64,000 bases of DNA from CAYTMY01 sp964618075 (GTDB taxonomy: Bacteria; Bacillota; Clostridia; Eubacteriales; Anaerofustaceae), in contig CAZTZO010000003.1 of the NCBI GenBank assembly GCA_964618075.1, positions 56,973 to 120,972 on the forward strand, in the 5' to 3' direction. Positions 34,741 through 43,188 of the stretch are shown here, in pieces; the first letter of the stretch is position 1, and every line of letters starts with the position of its first letter. Made by a program: the position numbers and the translations under genes. The notes under the pieces were generated by a model. It saw only the letters and a list, made by a program, of their open reading frames with translations. It made no database searches and had not been told where the DNA came from.

Positions 34741-36217
34741 TATAAAATTACACTACTCTCAAACGTATAACCGAACCACCGTAAGCGTTTATAGGTTGAA
34801 CTACCTTATAAAATTACACTACTCTCAAACGCATGTGATTGGTTAGTTAAACCCTTAGTTGAGTTGAACTACCTTATAAAATTACACTACTCTCAAACCT
34901 CCTATGTACGTTGAGGAAGCTGTTTATGGTTGAACTACCTTATAAAATTACACTACTCTCAAACAGTAATGCAGCCGTTTCTTTTACCGCGTAAGTTGAA
35001 CTACCTTATAAAATTACACTACTCTCAAACAGTAATGCAGCCGTTTCTTTTACCGCGTAAGTTGAACTACCTTATAAAATTACACTACTCTCAAACCGGC
35101 AACCTCAATTGCAATCGCTTTGCTGTGTTGAACTACCTTATAAAATTACACTACTCTCAAACAATATGATTGGCTCGTTGTTGCCATTGATAGTTGAACT
35201 ACCTTATAAAATTACACTACTCTCAAACGAACGGCTCAATCTTTTAATCGTTTGTCAAGTTGAACTACCTTATAAAATTACACTACTCTCAAACGAATAA
35301 TATCCACTATACTGTAATTTTAAAGTTGAACTACCTTATAAAATTACACTACTCTCAAACCTCGGACGGGGAACAAAGCCGCTCGGCAATGTTGAACTAC
35401 CTTATAAAATTACACTACTCTCAAACCAGTTCCGATGATGTTGCTAAATTTCTAATGTTGAACTACCTTATAAAATTACACTACTCTCAAACATGATGTT
35501 TGACTTTTCCATGTTCCTTCTCGTTGAACTACCTTATAAAATTACACTACTCTCAAACAACGCTTTAAGGCAGATTCCTTTAAATAATGTTGAACTACCT
35601 TATAAAATTACACTACTCTCAAACGTGAATCAGCGGTAAATGCCAAGCAATACGGTTGAACTACCTTATAAAATTACACTACTCTCAAACCTAATCCCGA
35701 TAATTTATTTTTTAACGAAAGTTGAACTACCTTATAAAATTACACTACTCTCAAACTTCCCGAATATCATTTAGATTGTAAATCTAGTTGAACTACCTTA
35801 TAAAATTACACTACTCTCAAACTAGTTTGGTTGGTAGTGATTATGACGTTAGTTGAACTACCTTATAAAATTACACTACTCTCAAACATGCCGTTTCCAT
35901 TCGCGGATATGTTTTGCGTTGAACTACCTTATAAAATTACACTACTCTCAAACGCGGTGGTGGAGCGGGTCGAAACGATGGTAGTTGAACTACCTTATAA
36001 AATTACACTACTCTCAAACTCAATCAGTGCAATAACACCATAAATACCAGTTGAACTACCTTATAAAATTACACTACTCTCAAACATGGAGTACGAAGCG
36101 GTTAAAACGTTTCTTGTTGAACTACCTTATAAAATTACACTACTCTCAAACATATAGCATTGTGTAAGCATTCAATACCTCGTTGAACTACCTTATAAAA
36201 TTACACTACTCTCAAAC
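34741..36217 (-). CRISPR. Type II-A CRISPR array: 22 full repeats + 1 truncated, 22 spacers
   Basis: 36-base repeats (plus strand starts GTTGAACTACCTTATAAAAT; minus strand starts GTTTGAGAGTAGTGTAATTT, the usual II-A repeat) at 34795, 34863, 34929 and so on to 36182, mostly with a 66-base period. Spacers are 30 bases except one of 32 (34831-34862) and one of 29. Two neighbouring spacers are identical (34965-34994 and 35031-35060). The leader-distal end is a 24-base partial repeat (34741-34764) fused to cas7 coding sequence. Repeats are otherwise highly conserved, suggesting an active or recently active array. Confidence 0.97.
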
Positions 36218-36310
36218 CTCAAATTCCAATAATCAGACCGTATGGGAGTAAAAGCCACTACAATAACTTTTGTAATCTTACAGGCTTATATAGTATAGCT
36301 CGATATTTAC
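36218..36310 (-). promoter_or_regulatory. Leader of the II-A array
   Basis: 93-base non-coding stretch between csn2 and the first repeat. On the minus strand it ends ATTTGAG next to the repeat, the known leader-anchoring sequence of type II-A arrays, which fixes array orientation and the site of new spacer insertion. Confidence 0.8.
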
Positions 36311-37000
36311 TCAAAGGCAATAATCATTTTTAATCTCGCAAAGATCCTTATCAATCAAAATATGTTTTTCTGAATTCTTGTCATGTTCATTAAATGTGTT
36401 TTCCAAGAAAACTATATTTAGCTTTTTATATAAAATGTCCTTATACATATGAATAATTTCTGTCTCCTCCATATACGAAAGTGCATTTACGAAAACGAAA
36501 GCATTTGCAATTTTAAGCTCTCTGATTATATCAGTATACATAACAATATTTTCAGCGATGCCGGTAGTATCAATATTTACACTCACATTAAATTGTTTTA
36601 AAATATTTACTATCCCTTCATTAGCTTCATATTTTAGATGAAGCGGAAAATAATCCAGCAGACAAAGAATATAATCTGAAAGAATATTTTTAACTTTTAA
36701 AGTTTCGCCAAATATATCTTCACTTATTGATGCTTGCTCTAATTCCGAATATATTTTATTGATTATTTTTTTAGAAGAAAAATCAATAAAAAGAGGGTCT
36801 GTAATGAGTGCAAGATTCTTTTGTATACTCACGGGTGTGTAGTTGTTCGACAATACCACACACCCCTCTTCTCCTAGTGTTTGTTTGTGCACATCAAAAA
36901 TAAGGTCTGAAAAAAGAGATTTATTTTCAATGGTTAAAATGTTTATATAGCCTTCCTGAAAATGTATCGGGGCAGAAAAAAGCGTATGAGCAAGCCTCAT
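36311..37000 (-). CDS. csn2: CRISPR-associated Csn2, type II-A
   Basis: 229-residue Csn2, the ring-shaped double-stranded-DNA-end-binding protein needed for spacer acquisition in II-A systems. Sequence identity to any one Csn2 is not obvious by eye, but the length, the position as last cas gene between cas2 and the array, the helical middle (SDYILCLLDYFPLHLKYEAN) and the C-terminal strand-helix pattern (NAFVFVNALSYMEETEI) fit the family. It overlaps cas2 by 4 bases (ATGA). It defines the system as II-A. Confidence 0.88.
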   Translation of the reverse strand: MRLAHTLFSAPIHFQEGYINILTIENKSLFSDLIFDVHKQTLGEEGCVVLSNNYTPVSIQKNLALITDPLFIDFSSKKIINKIYSELEQASISEDIFGETLKVKNILSDYILCLLDYFPLHLKYEANEGIVNILKQFNVSVNIDTTGIAENIVMYTDIIRELKIANAFVFVNALSYMEETEIIHMYKDILYKKLNIVFLENTFNEHDKNSEKHILIDKDLCEIKNDYCL

Positions 37001-37317
37001 AGTATCACCGTCCTGTCTGTGGAGGATAGTACATTTGATTTATAATCCCCCACGACAAACTCCATTTTAGAAAATTGTTTTTCTGTGACTGTAAGCATTT
37101 GCACAATACCCTCGCCGGGCTTATTTTTTTTCATATTTTCCATCATCGCCATTGATGCCGTTGAGTTGAGTGCAAGCTTTGTATAAACAGATTTTTGCAT
37201 CATGAAAAAACCGTTTCTTATCAGGTATTTTCTAAATTTTGTATATTCTCTTTTTTGTAATGATGACTCCATTGGCAAATCAAAAAACACTATTACTCTC
37301 ATAAATCTATAACTCAT
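36997..37317 (-). CDS. cas2: CRISPR-associated Cas2, type II-A
   Basis: 106-residue Cas2 partner of the II-A Cas1. It has the N-terminal strand with metal-binding Asp (MRVIVFFDLPM), then REYTKFRKYLIRNGFFMMQ and a C-terminal beta segment. The frame begins at an ATG (MSYRFMRVIVFF) overlapping the cas1 stop by 4 bases. It differs clearly from the I-C Cas2 5 kb away, so the two were inherited separately. Confidence 0.95.
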   Translation of the reverse strand: MSYRFMRVIVFFDLPMESSLQKREYTKFRKYLIRNGFFMMQKSVYTKLALNSTASMAMMENMKKNKPGEGIVQMLTVTEKQFSKMEFVVGDYKSNVLSSTDRTVIL

Positions 37318-38183
37318 TTCTTAAAAAACCTTACTAAAGACATATCTGAAGCATTAAGTGCGTCAAAAATGCTTTTTGAGTAAATTTTTACCGCATTGAC
37401 AATATACTGTGTGCTATTTTCTATTTCCACAGTGTTGTTTAATAGCTCAATCAGCTTAAGCTTTTCTTCATGTTCGAATTTCTTCGGCTGCATATTATAC
37501 ACCGCCTCATCAACAATTGGTCTGAAAGGCTCCATAAGGTCGCTGCCCAGATTGAAGTTATTGTATATGTTATCATGGAATACTCCAAGCTGTGTAAGGT
37601 AACCATTTATTGTTATTTCTCTGTTTACCAACGATAAAAATAATGAGTATCCGTAATTGAGAGCTGCATTGATATTATTATCATCCGCTCTTGTAAAATC
37701 CATTCCAAACAGAGCATTGAAATAGACCTTTGCCGCATGTCCTTCTCTGTTTGTTTGGTCTTTAAATTCTATCTCGTTAATATACTGCTCAAGCTTTTTT
37801 GCGGCATCATATTTATTCACAAGTTCAAGTAACTTTTTCTGAGCCGTTATCTTTTCCCTTACTATAAGCCTCCAAATTTCCCCCTTTTGTACTTCGTCCC
37901 ATCTGATTTGCTGCTTTACCTTTGAACTGCAATCATGGCACCCGTAGTAAGCAACAAGCTCTGATGAAGGGTTTCTTTGTCCGTCGCAGAAGATTACCTT
38001 TACTTTGTTTTGAATCAGCTCGCACAAAAGCGCTGCCGTCAATGAAACCGAGGTGTTTTCAATTATTAAAACCGATATTTCCGAAATATTGATTTTAGTC
38101 GTAGCCTCTGCTCTGACCACCATGCTGTTCATCTGAAGATCCAGCTTTGCTCTTGTGCTCACTACCACATTGCGCCAGCTCAT
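37314..38183 (-). CDS. cas1: CRISPR-associated Cas1, type II-A
   Basis: 289-residue integrase subunit for II-A spacer acquisition. It has the typical start MSWRNVVVSTRAKLDL, the catalytic Glu region NREGHAAKVYFNALFG (Glu of REGHAA), GYLTQLGVFHDNIYNNFNLGSDLMEPFRP with the active His and Asp/Glu (quoted parts: LGVFHDN, NLGSDLMEPFRP), and normal length. It overlaps cas9 and cas2 by 4 bases each, so the four genes are translationally coupled. No damage seen. Confidence 0.96.
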   Translation of the reverse strand: MSWRNVVVSTRAKLDLQMNSMVVRAEATTKINISEISVLIIENTSVSLTAALLCELIQNKVKVIFCDGQRNPSSELVAYYGCHDCSSKVKQQIRWDEVQKGEIWRLIVREKITAQKKLLELVNKYDAAKKLEQYINEIEFKDQTNREGHAAKVYFNALFGMDFTRADDNNINAALNYGYSLFLSLVNREITINGYLTQLGVFHDNIYNNFNLGSDLMEPFRPIVDEAVYNMQPKKFEHEEKLKLIELLNNTVEIENSTQYIVNAVKIYSKSIFDALNASDMSLVRFFKK

Positions 38184-41100
38184 AGCTTTATCAGGTCTAC
38201 TTCAGAAGAGTAAAGACCTGTTGGAGACTGATTAATTATTATAGCTTTTTTATAAGTACAAATATTCTTGCTGATCGATATCTTTCCCGCATGAGCAGAA
38301 CCATCAATAAACGTTAAATCAGCTGCTGCCGCTGAGCATTTTGTTGTGTTTAATATGTTTACTATTGCTATACACTGCTGTTCAACGCTTAATGAAATAA
38401 ACTTATCCCGCCCTTTTATTAGTGTCTTACTTTGAGAAGAAGGACGCAGGCTGTAAATAGGATTAGTATTTTTTTCAATAAGCAAGTCATAAATCCTCAA
38501 ATTTTCTTCCGTACCGATTTTATCGTTTTCGACTATCAAAGTCTTACCCAAACTCATCTTGTTTCTTTGTGCAAAATTAACAAGCTTCTTAATATATTGC
38601 TCGTCCTCTTTGTTTAAAACCAACTGGACGGCAGGTTTAAATAGTATTCGGTCATTACTCTTACCGCTTATGTGCATCGGGAAGCCGTTAATATTAAAGA
38701 GGGTATCTTTTTTTATCTTTTTAATCAATATCTCTGGGTTAATAAGCCCTAAGCCTAAAGGCTTTGAATTTAAGCAGTAATGCATTAAATACTCAGGTTC
38801 TTTCTCTATTTTTTGTGCATATCTAACAGGCACATACTCGATAGTTTTTATAATCTCTTTCTTAGCCTCGTGTTTCACCAAGAAAAAATATGCAGTGGCA
38901 TCGCAATCGTAAGCGCCGTACTTCTCAATATTCATCATACGCACATCAGAAGTTTTTAGCGGAATTTGCCCCATGCCCTTTTTTAGCGGCATTTGCTTAT
39001 AAAACTCACCTGTTACTGTATGAGGATAGCGGGTGTACTGCAGCCTTTTTAAATCCATAGTTTTTTCAACAATCTGAATTGTCCCGTTTTCTCCGGGGAT
39101 CCAAGCAATTTTCCCGTTACGTTCTACCTTAAAGTCATACATTCGCCTTAAACTGTAAGCTCTATAACTTGCATCTTTTATAAAATTCATCGGGTTTTTG
39201 GTGAATTTGGTGTTATACACATTTCCAACCACAATGTTTAAATAAGCGTCAAAGCCATGGTGGAAGTCATTTATTTCTCTTACCTTAAACCTTTTTATAA
39301 CCTCACGCCTGAAATCAGATACATTTCCGGATTTAACATAAACAATTTCGGTATTTTTATCTTTATAAATTTGATTAAGAGCCTGTGCCACTGCCTTTGT
39401 TGACTGTGCGGTTTCAACAATTTGCCTGTTAATAAAGCCAGAAAGCTCTGCATTGGAAAATTCATCTGACCTTGTTAACCTATTGTATTTTTCCTTGCTG
39501 ATAAGCTTTGCCTTATAAAGGTCATGCCATAGAGCTAACACCTCATTCGTTTTAAATGAAACAGGCACAGGGTAAATGTCGGACTTTGTTTTATTGAAAT
39601 TTTTATCGGCTAACACCATATTGTCCATGCTGTCATCTTTGGTTTTGGACTGTGGGTAAATATGATCAATATCATAAACATTGGTGCTAGTGGGCTCTTC
39701 GATATTTATTCTCTTACCGCTGTATATACACCTGCCAAGCTGTGTGTAGTAAAGGTACAGTTTTTTGCTTCTCAGCGTACGCTCATCGCTGTTCTTTAAT
39801 GACTCCAATAAATCATCCTCAACTTTGCATGTTCTGTAAAGCTTTAATAGCTGATTTTTGCGTGAGTCTTTTCTTCCTGCATCACCCTTTATACCTTCGG
39901 CTCTTGTTGTTTCGATGAATATTTTTTTAGGAGGCATTCCTTTGTTTGCTTTTTCTATTTCTTTAACAATGTTAAGTGCTCTCCAAATTCCTCTTTTAAC
40001 TGCAGGTGAACAGTACAGGGGCTCCACAATTTCTTTATATGAAAATTTCGTTATCAACCCGTTAATTTCAGCATTTCTTTCCTCAAGCTTTTCTGAAAAC
40101 GGGAATTCTTTACTTAAAAGCTGCATTAAATTGTTGTTGCTTTGCCAAAGTGCAGTAATTATATCCACAGCCTCGCCGGTTGTTGTGTCTACATCGTATA
40201 TTTCCGTTAAAAATTCTCTTGATAAAGCACCCCATCCACTATACTTTAGTTTACAAATTTTATTTATGCACTCGGCAGAAATTTCATCCTTCCAAATGCT
40301 TGAAATTCTGCTTTTAATCATTTTTTTCTCTTCGCCAAACAGAACTATTGCTTTTATGCTTTCTTCAATTAAGCCTTCATTAAACTTGTCTCTTGGAAGA
40401 ATCTGTTTAAAATCTATGAAAGATTTCATGGAAGTTTTAACGTCCCCGTCAATACCGCTGATGTTGTCATCTTTATTTATCATACCTAACGAAATAAGAA
40501 AATTCTTAATGTCCTTGCCCTTTACTTTGTTATTAGATAAACAAAGCTCGTTAAAGATACGCTGTTTTGTAGTTACATCTATTTTCTCATCATTGATTCT
40601 TAAATTATTGATTTCGTTAAGCACAGCAAATTTGCTGTACAAAAGAGAATCCTTAGGGATAACATCTGCACCGATTAAGTATGTGCATCGGCTTGTCATT
40701 CTTGTAATAAATTCTTCTCCGCTTTTTTCCAAATCAACCACCTGCTCGAAGTTCCACGGATAAATCTTTTTATCTTCTTTTTTTACAATCCAAGCATTTT
40801 GGCTGTTGTTCTTATTAAGCGGACCTACATAATAAGGAATTCTGAATTTCATTATTGCAACTATCTTTTCCGCAACTGAAATACTATCTTGTTTTTCGTT
40901 TAAAAATTCATAGTGCTTAGCCGAATTTTTAAGAATTATTTCAAGCTCTTTCAAATGAAGCTGATAAGGAATAGCGCCATTGTCTCCAATAGTTTGCTTT
41001 GGTAAAAACGCACCAACTTCAATTTCTTTTAAAATGTATAGCTTCTTCTCATTTTTACTGTCTATATCATTTATGACTTTTTTAATATACCCGTAAAATT

Positions 41101-42205
41101 CATCGGACCCGCACACACTTTTATTATTTTTTTCAGTCGATTTCCCAATATAAGCACAATAGTTATTTATTGATTTTTCATTCTTAAACATCTGTGCATA
41201 AACCTGTGCGCCAAGATTTTCTTTAATAAGCTTTTTTAATGTTTTTAAGTCCTGTTTATGCTTTTTGTATGACTCAACCTTTGCAGACGAAATGTTCGAG
41301 TTGTTATTTAAGATGTTAGAGAGAATCATCCAGTCGTAAAGGGACTTAATTGCATTTATTAATGCCATTCTATCCCCAAGCAAATTTTCGTAGTCATTTT
41401 TCTTCTCTTCAAAATCAGCATTAGACAGCTGCATGTCCTTAAAGTCAGTTTCATCTATTGAAGCGTTCCTGAAAATTGTTGCAAGCTTTGCTTTATTACC
41501 CACAAGAAGGTTTGTTATTTCAACTTTTTCTTTCTCTTCTTTGCCGATAATAGCAAGTATCTTATTTTTTTTATCAGTTCGGCTGCTGCGGTTAAGAAGA
41601 ATTCCCTGAATGTCAGATGCATAGCTTTGCAAAATTGTAATATCCAATTCATCATAAATTAAATTTATAAAATTTGCATATATAGCTTCAAATGAATTCC
41701 CCTCTTCAAAGTCCTGTCCTTGGAATAAAAAATGTCCTCTATGCTTTAAAATATGGCTTACAGCAAGATAAATCAGCCTGATGTCGTACTTTTTATCGGG
41801 ATTTTCCATTAATTCTTTTCGCAAGTGGTATATTGTCGGATAATTTCTGTGGTAGTCTCGATCCTTGTAATTAATGTCGTCAAATAATGTATTTTTTTGA
41901 TTAATTGTCTTATCTTCTGCGTAATACTTACTTTCACTTAAACGCAAAAGGAAATCAGGGTCAACCTTGCATATTTCCTTGTCGAACAACTCATTTAAAA
42001 GCAACACTCTTCTTTTTTTTCGATCGATCCTTCTGTGCCCACTTCTGAAACCTCTTCTTTCAGCGGCAGATAAAGCCTCGTCAAAGCAATGAGAACCTAT
42101 TACATTTTTCCCGTGAAGCTTTAAAACATTATATTCTTCGTTTGTCGCAGCAAAGCCAACTGAGTTCGTTCCGATGTCTAATCCTACAAAGTAATCTTCT
42201 TTCAT
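38180..42205 (-). CDS. cas9: CRISPR-associated endonuclease Cas9, type II-A
   Basis: 1341-residue RNA-guided DNA endonuclease. RuvC-I GLDIGTNSVGF has Asp10; an Arg-rich bridge helix (RRGFRSGHRRIDRKKRR, ~51-67) follows. RuvC-II is KKIFIETTRAEG (Glu ~765), the HNH site is YDIDHIYPQS (His ~848) and RuvC-III is HHGFDAYLN (His ~983, Asp ~986), so both nuclease sites are complete. The recognition-lobe start (YPTIYHLRKEL) is SpCas9-like. In the C-terminal PAM-interacting region, before NQSPTGLY, the Arg-x-Arg pair that reads NGG in SpCas9 is not present (ISISKNICTYKKA instead), so another PAM is likely. The ATG has GGAG 13 bases upstream, rather far, so expression may be low. Confidence 0.98.
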   Translation of the reverse strand: MKEDYFVGLDIGTNSVGFAATNEEYNVLKLHGKNVIGSHCFDEALSAAERRGFRSGHRRIDRKKRRVLLLNELFDKEICKVDPDFLLRLSESKYYAEDKTINQKNTLFDDINYKDRDYHRNYPTIYHLRKELMENPDKKYDIRLIYLAVSHILKHRGHFLFQGQDFEEGNSFEAIYANFINLIYDELDITILQSYASDIQGILLNRSSRTDKKNKILAIIGKEEKEKVEITNLLVGNKAKLATIFRNASIDETDFKDMQLSNADFEEKKNDYENLLGDRMALINAIKSLYDWMILSNILNNNSNISSAKVESYKKHKQDLKTLKKLIKENLGAQVYAQMFKNEKSINNYCAYIGKSTEKNNKSVCGSDEFYGYIKKVINDIDSKNEKKLYILKEIEVGAFLPKQTIGDNGAIPYQLHLKELEIILKNSAKHYEFLNEKQDSISVAEKIVAIMKFRIPYYVGPLNKNNSQNAWIVKKEDKKIYPWNFEQVVDLEKSGEEFITRMTSRCTYLIGADVIPKDSLLYSKFAVLNEINNLRINDEKIDVTTKQRIFNELCLSNNKVKGKDIKNFLISLGMINKDDNISGIDGDVKTSMKSFIDFKQILPRDKFNEGLIEESIKAIVLFGEEKKMIKSRISSIWKDEISAECINKICKLKYSGWGALSREFLTEIYDVDTTTGEAVDIITALWQSNNNLMQLLSKEFPFSEKLEERNAEINGLITKFSYKEIVEPLYCSPAVKRGIWRALNIVKEIEKANKGMPPKKIFIETTRAEGIKGDAGRKDSRKNQLLKLYRTCKVEDDLLESLKNSDERTLRSKKLYLYYTQLGRCIYSGKRINIEEPTSTNVYDIDHIYPQSKTKDDSMDNMVLADKNFNKTKSDIYPVPVSFKTNEVLALWHDLYKAKLISKEKYNRLTRSDEFSNAELSGFINRQIVETAQSTKAVAQALNQIYKDKNTEIVYVKSGNVSDFRREVIKRFKVREINDFHHGFDAYLNIVVGNVYNTKFTKNPMNFIKDASYRAYSLRRMYDFKVERNGKIAWIPGENGTIQIVEKTMDLKRLQYTRYPHTVTGEFYKQMPLKKGMGQIPLKTSDVRMMNIEKYGAYDCDATAYFFLVKHEAKKEIIKTIEYVPVRYAQKIEKEPEYLMHYCLNSKPLGLGLINPEILIKKIKKDTLFNINGFPMHISGKSNDRILFKPAVQLVLNKEDEQYIKKLVNFAQRNKMSLGKTLIVENDKIGTEENLRIYDLLIEKNTNPIYSLRPSSQSKTLIKGRDKFISLSVEQQCIAIVNILNTTKCSAAAADLTFIDGSAHAGKISISKNICTYKKAIIINQSPTGLYSSEVDLIKL

Positions 42206-42212
42206 TATTGTC

Positions 42213-42241
42213 TTGACACTCCTTTTAAATTATGTTATATA
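42213..42241 (+). promoter_or_regulatory. Promoter of tracrRNA
   Basis: TTGACA and TATATA 17 bases apart, directed away from cas9 and overlapping its 5' leader. Confidence 0.7.
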
Positions 42242-42247
42242 TTAAGT

Positions 42248-42358
42248 AAGTTTTTACTACCTTAAAAACTTACACTACAAGTTCAAACAAAGATTTATCT
42301 TAACCACCCTTTTAGGGTTCCACAGTGTGGAGATTTACCTGCTTTAAGCAGGTTTTTT
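42248..42358 (+). ncRNA. tracrRNA: tracrRNA of the II-A system
   Basis: Divergent from cas9. The anti-repeat (42256-42288: ACTACCTTA...TTACACTAC...CAAAC) matches the complement of the crRNA repeat with a central bulge, as in II-A duplexes. It is followed by AAAGATTTATCTTAA, a small nexus-like hairpin ACCC/GGGT (42306-42318), a CCAC/GTGG hairpin (42320-42330) and a terminator ACCTGCTT/AGCAGGT with a T run ending at 42359. The 5' end (about 42248) is inferred from the promoter. The first ~25 bases can also form a perfect 10-bp hairpin (42246-42273) that would mask part of the anti-repeat. Confidence 0.88.
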
Positions 42359-42364
42359 TATATA

Positions 42365-42735
42365 AATTTTATATAATATTTAGATAATTCTCTTTAAAAT
42401 TAATAAATTCAATTTAATTATACTACAGCGCCAATAAGCTTTCAATCATTTATTGTTTCAAAACAACATCAATCAACTTTTATATTTTATAAATAAAAAC
42501 ATTAAAATATTTTTTTACCTGATTTAGTTATCAAAATCGTGAGATTTTGATTGAAATCGAGGGGAGCTTATTTTCTTAAAGGCTCAAAGTTTTTCGAGTA
42601 TATTGCCAAATACAACACCTTACTTTTATAGGAATTACATATGTTTATTTTACTAATGTAGATAAGCATCACTTAAACTGATTGGTTGTTCTTATCACTT
42701 CTTTGATAACTTCAGTATAAGGATCATGTTGATAC
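42365..42735. other. Gene-free A+T-rich stretch at the edge of the CRISPR locus
   Basis: No supported gene. It contains a small AAAATC-gtga-GATTTT hairpin and the words GATTGAAAT and GGGGAGC, which also occur in the I-C repeat but here are not in repeat order, so I do not call a repeat. Confidence 0.5.
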
Positions 42736-43141
42736 ACGCAATAAAAAACAGCTGTTTGAAATGGCTGAGGCTTGCCTCATAGACGTTTCAAAAGCTGTTG
42801 AGCATTTATTAAAGAATGGTGCCCTTGAGATGATTCGAACATCCGACACACGGTTTGAAAAACAAGAAATGCACATACGGAGCGAAAAGAGGCTTATAAG
42901 CTTGCTTATAAGCGAATGATCGCGAACGTATGTATATGGCGGCAAAATAAATGAGCGTAGCGCTCAAAAGGGGCGCGAAGCGAATACCTTAAAATAAGCA
43001 TCTTTAAATACTTGATTTTGACGCAATAAAAAACAGCTGTTTGAAATGGCTGAGGCTTGCCTCATAGACGTTTCAAAAGCTGTTGAGCATTTATTAAAGA
43101 ATGGTGCCCTTGAGATGATTCGAACATCCGACACACGGTTT
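42736..43141 (-). mobile_element. tRNA-associated small modular element at tRNA-Arg
   Basis: On the minus strand, the 3' 40 bases of tRNA-Arg, the CCA and the following head hairpin form a 121-bp block (43021-43141) that is repeated exactly 285 bases further on (42736-42856). Between the copies lies the tail (42857-43020) with the same landmarks as at tRNA-Thr: TATTCGCTTCGC, CTACGCTCATTTATTTTGCC and TGCATTTCTTGTTTTTC. The nested hairpin is built from different sequence: ACATACG/CGTATGT, GCGA/TCGC and two GCTTATAAGC palindromes. No coding frame. The tRNA itself is intact. Confidence 0.78.
43032..43084 (-). terminator. Head hairpin; probable terminator of tRNA-Arg
   Basis: AACAGCTTTTGAAA / TTTCAAACAGCTGTT hairpin with inner GAGGC/GCCTC stem and T run on the minus strand, 17 bases after the tRNA CCA. 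An exact second copy lies at 42747-42799. Confidence 0.7.
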
Positions 43142-43177
43142 AGGAAACCGTTGCTCTATCCCCTGAGCTACAAAGGC
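43102..43177 (-). tRNA. tRNA-Arg (anticodon CCU)
   Basis: 76-nt cloverleaf with CCA. The acceptor GCCTTTG/CAAGGGC has one G-T pair, the anticodon stem ACGGT/ACCGT encloses loop TTCCTAA (anticodon CCT), and the T arm contains GATGTTCGAATCATC. It marks the right edge of the accessory region. Confidence 0.95.
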
Positions 43178-43188
43178 ACTTAGTATAT

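Noticed and set aside
34930..36043. Long open frames with a repeating peptide (LNYLIKLHYSQT and ELPYKITLLSN)
   Set aside because: They are translations of the II-A CRISPR repeats in different frames; no ribosome sites, and the repeat/spacer layout explains them.
34765..36181. Self-targeting II-A spacers against this window
   Set aside because: I compared spacers by eye with the window and saw no full-length match; a proper search was not possible.
39858..40763. A 301-codon open frame on the plus strand inside cas9
   Set aside because: It is antisense to the well-conserved Cas9 coding sequence, has no ribosome site and no recognisable product.
42545..42572. A degenerate I-C CRISPR repeat (GATTGAAAT and GGGGAGC words)
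   Set aside because: The words are in the wrong order and spacing for the repeat; chance in A+T-rich DNA is likelier.
19332..43101. Insertion sequence or transposase genes explaining the dispersed repeats
   Set aside because: No frame in the accessory region carries transposase or integrase motifs (DDE, HUH or tyrosine/serine recombinase) that I can see.
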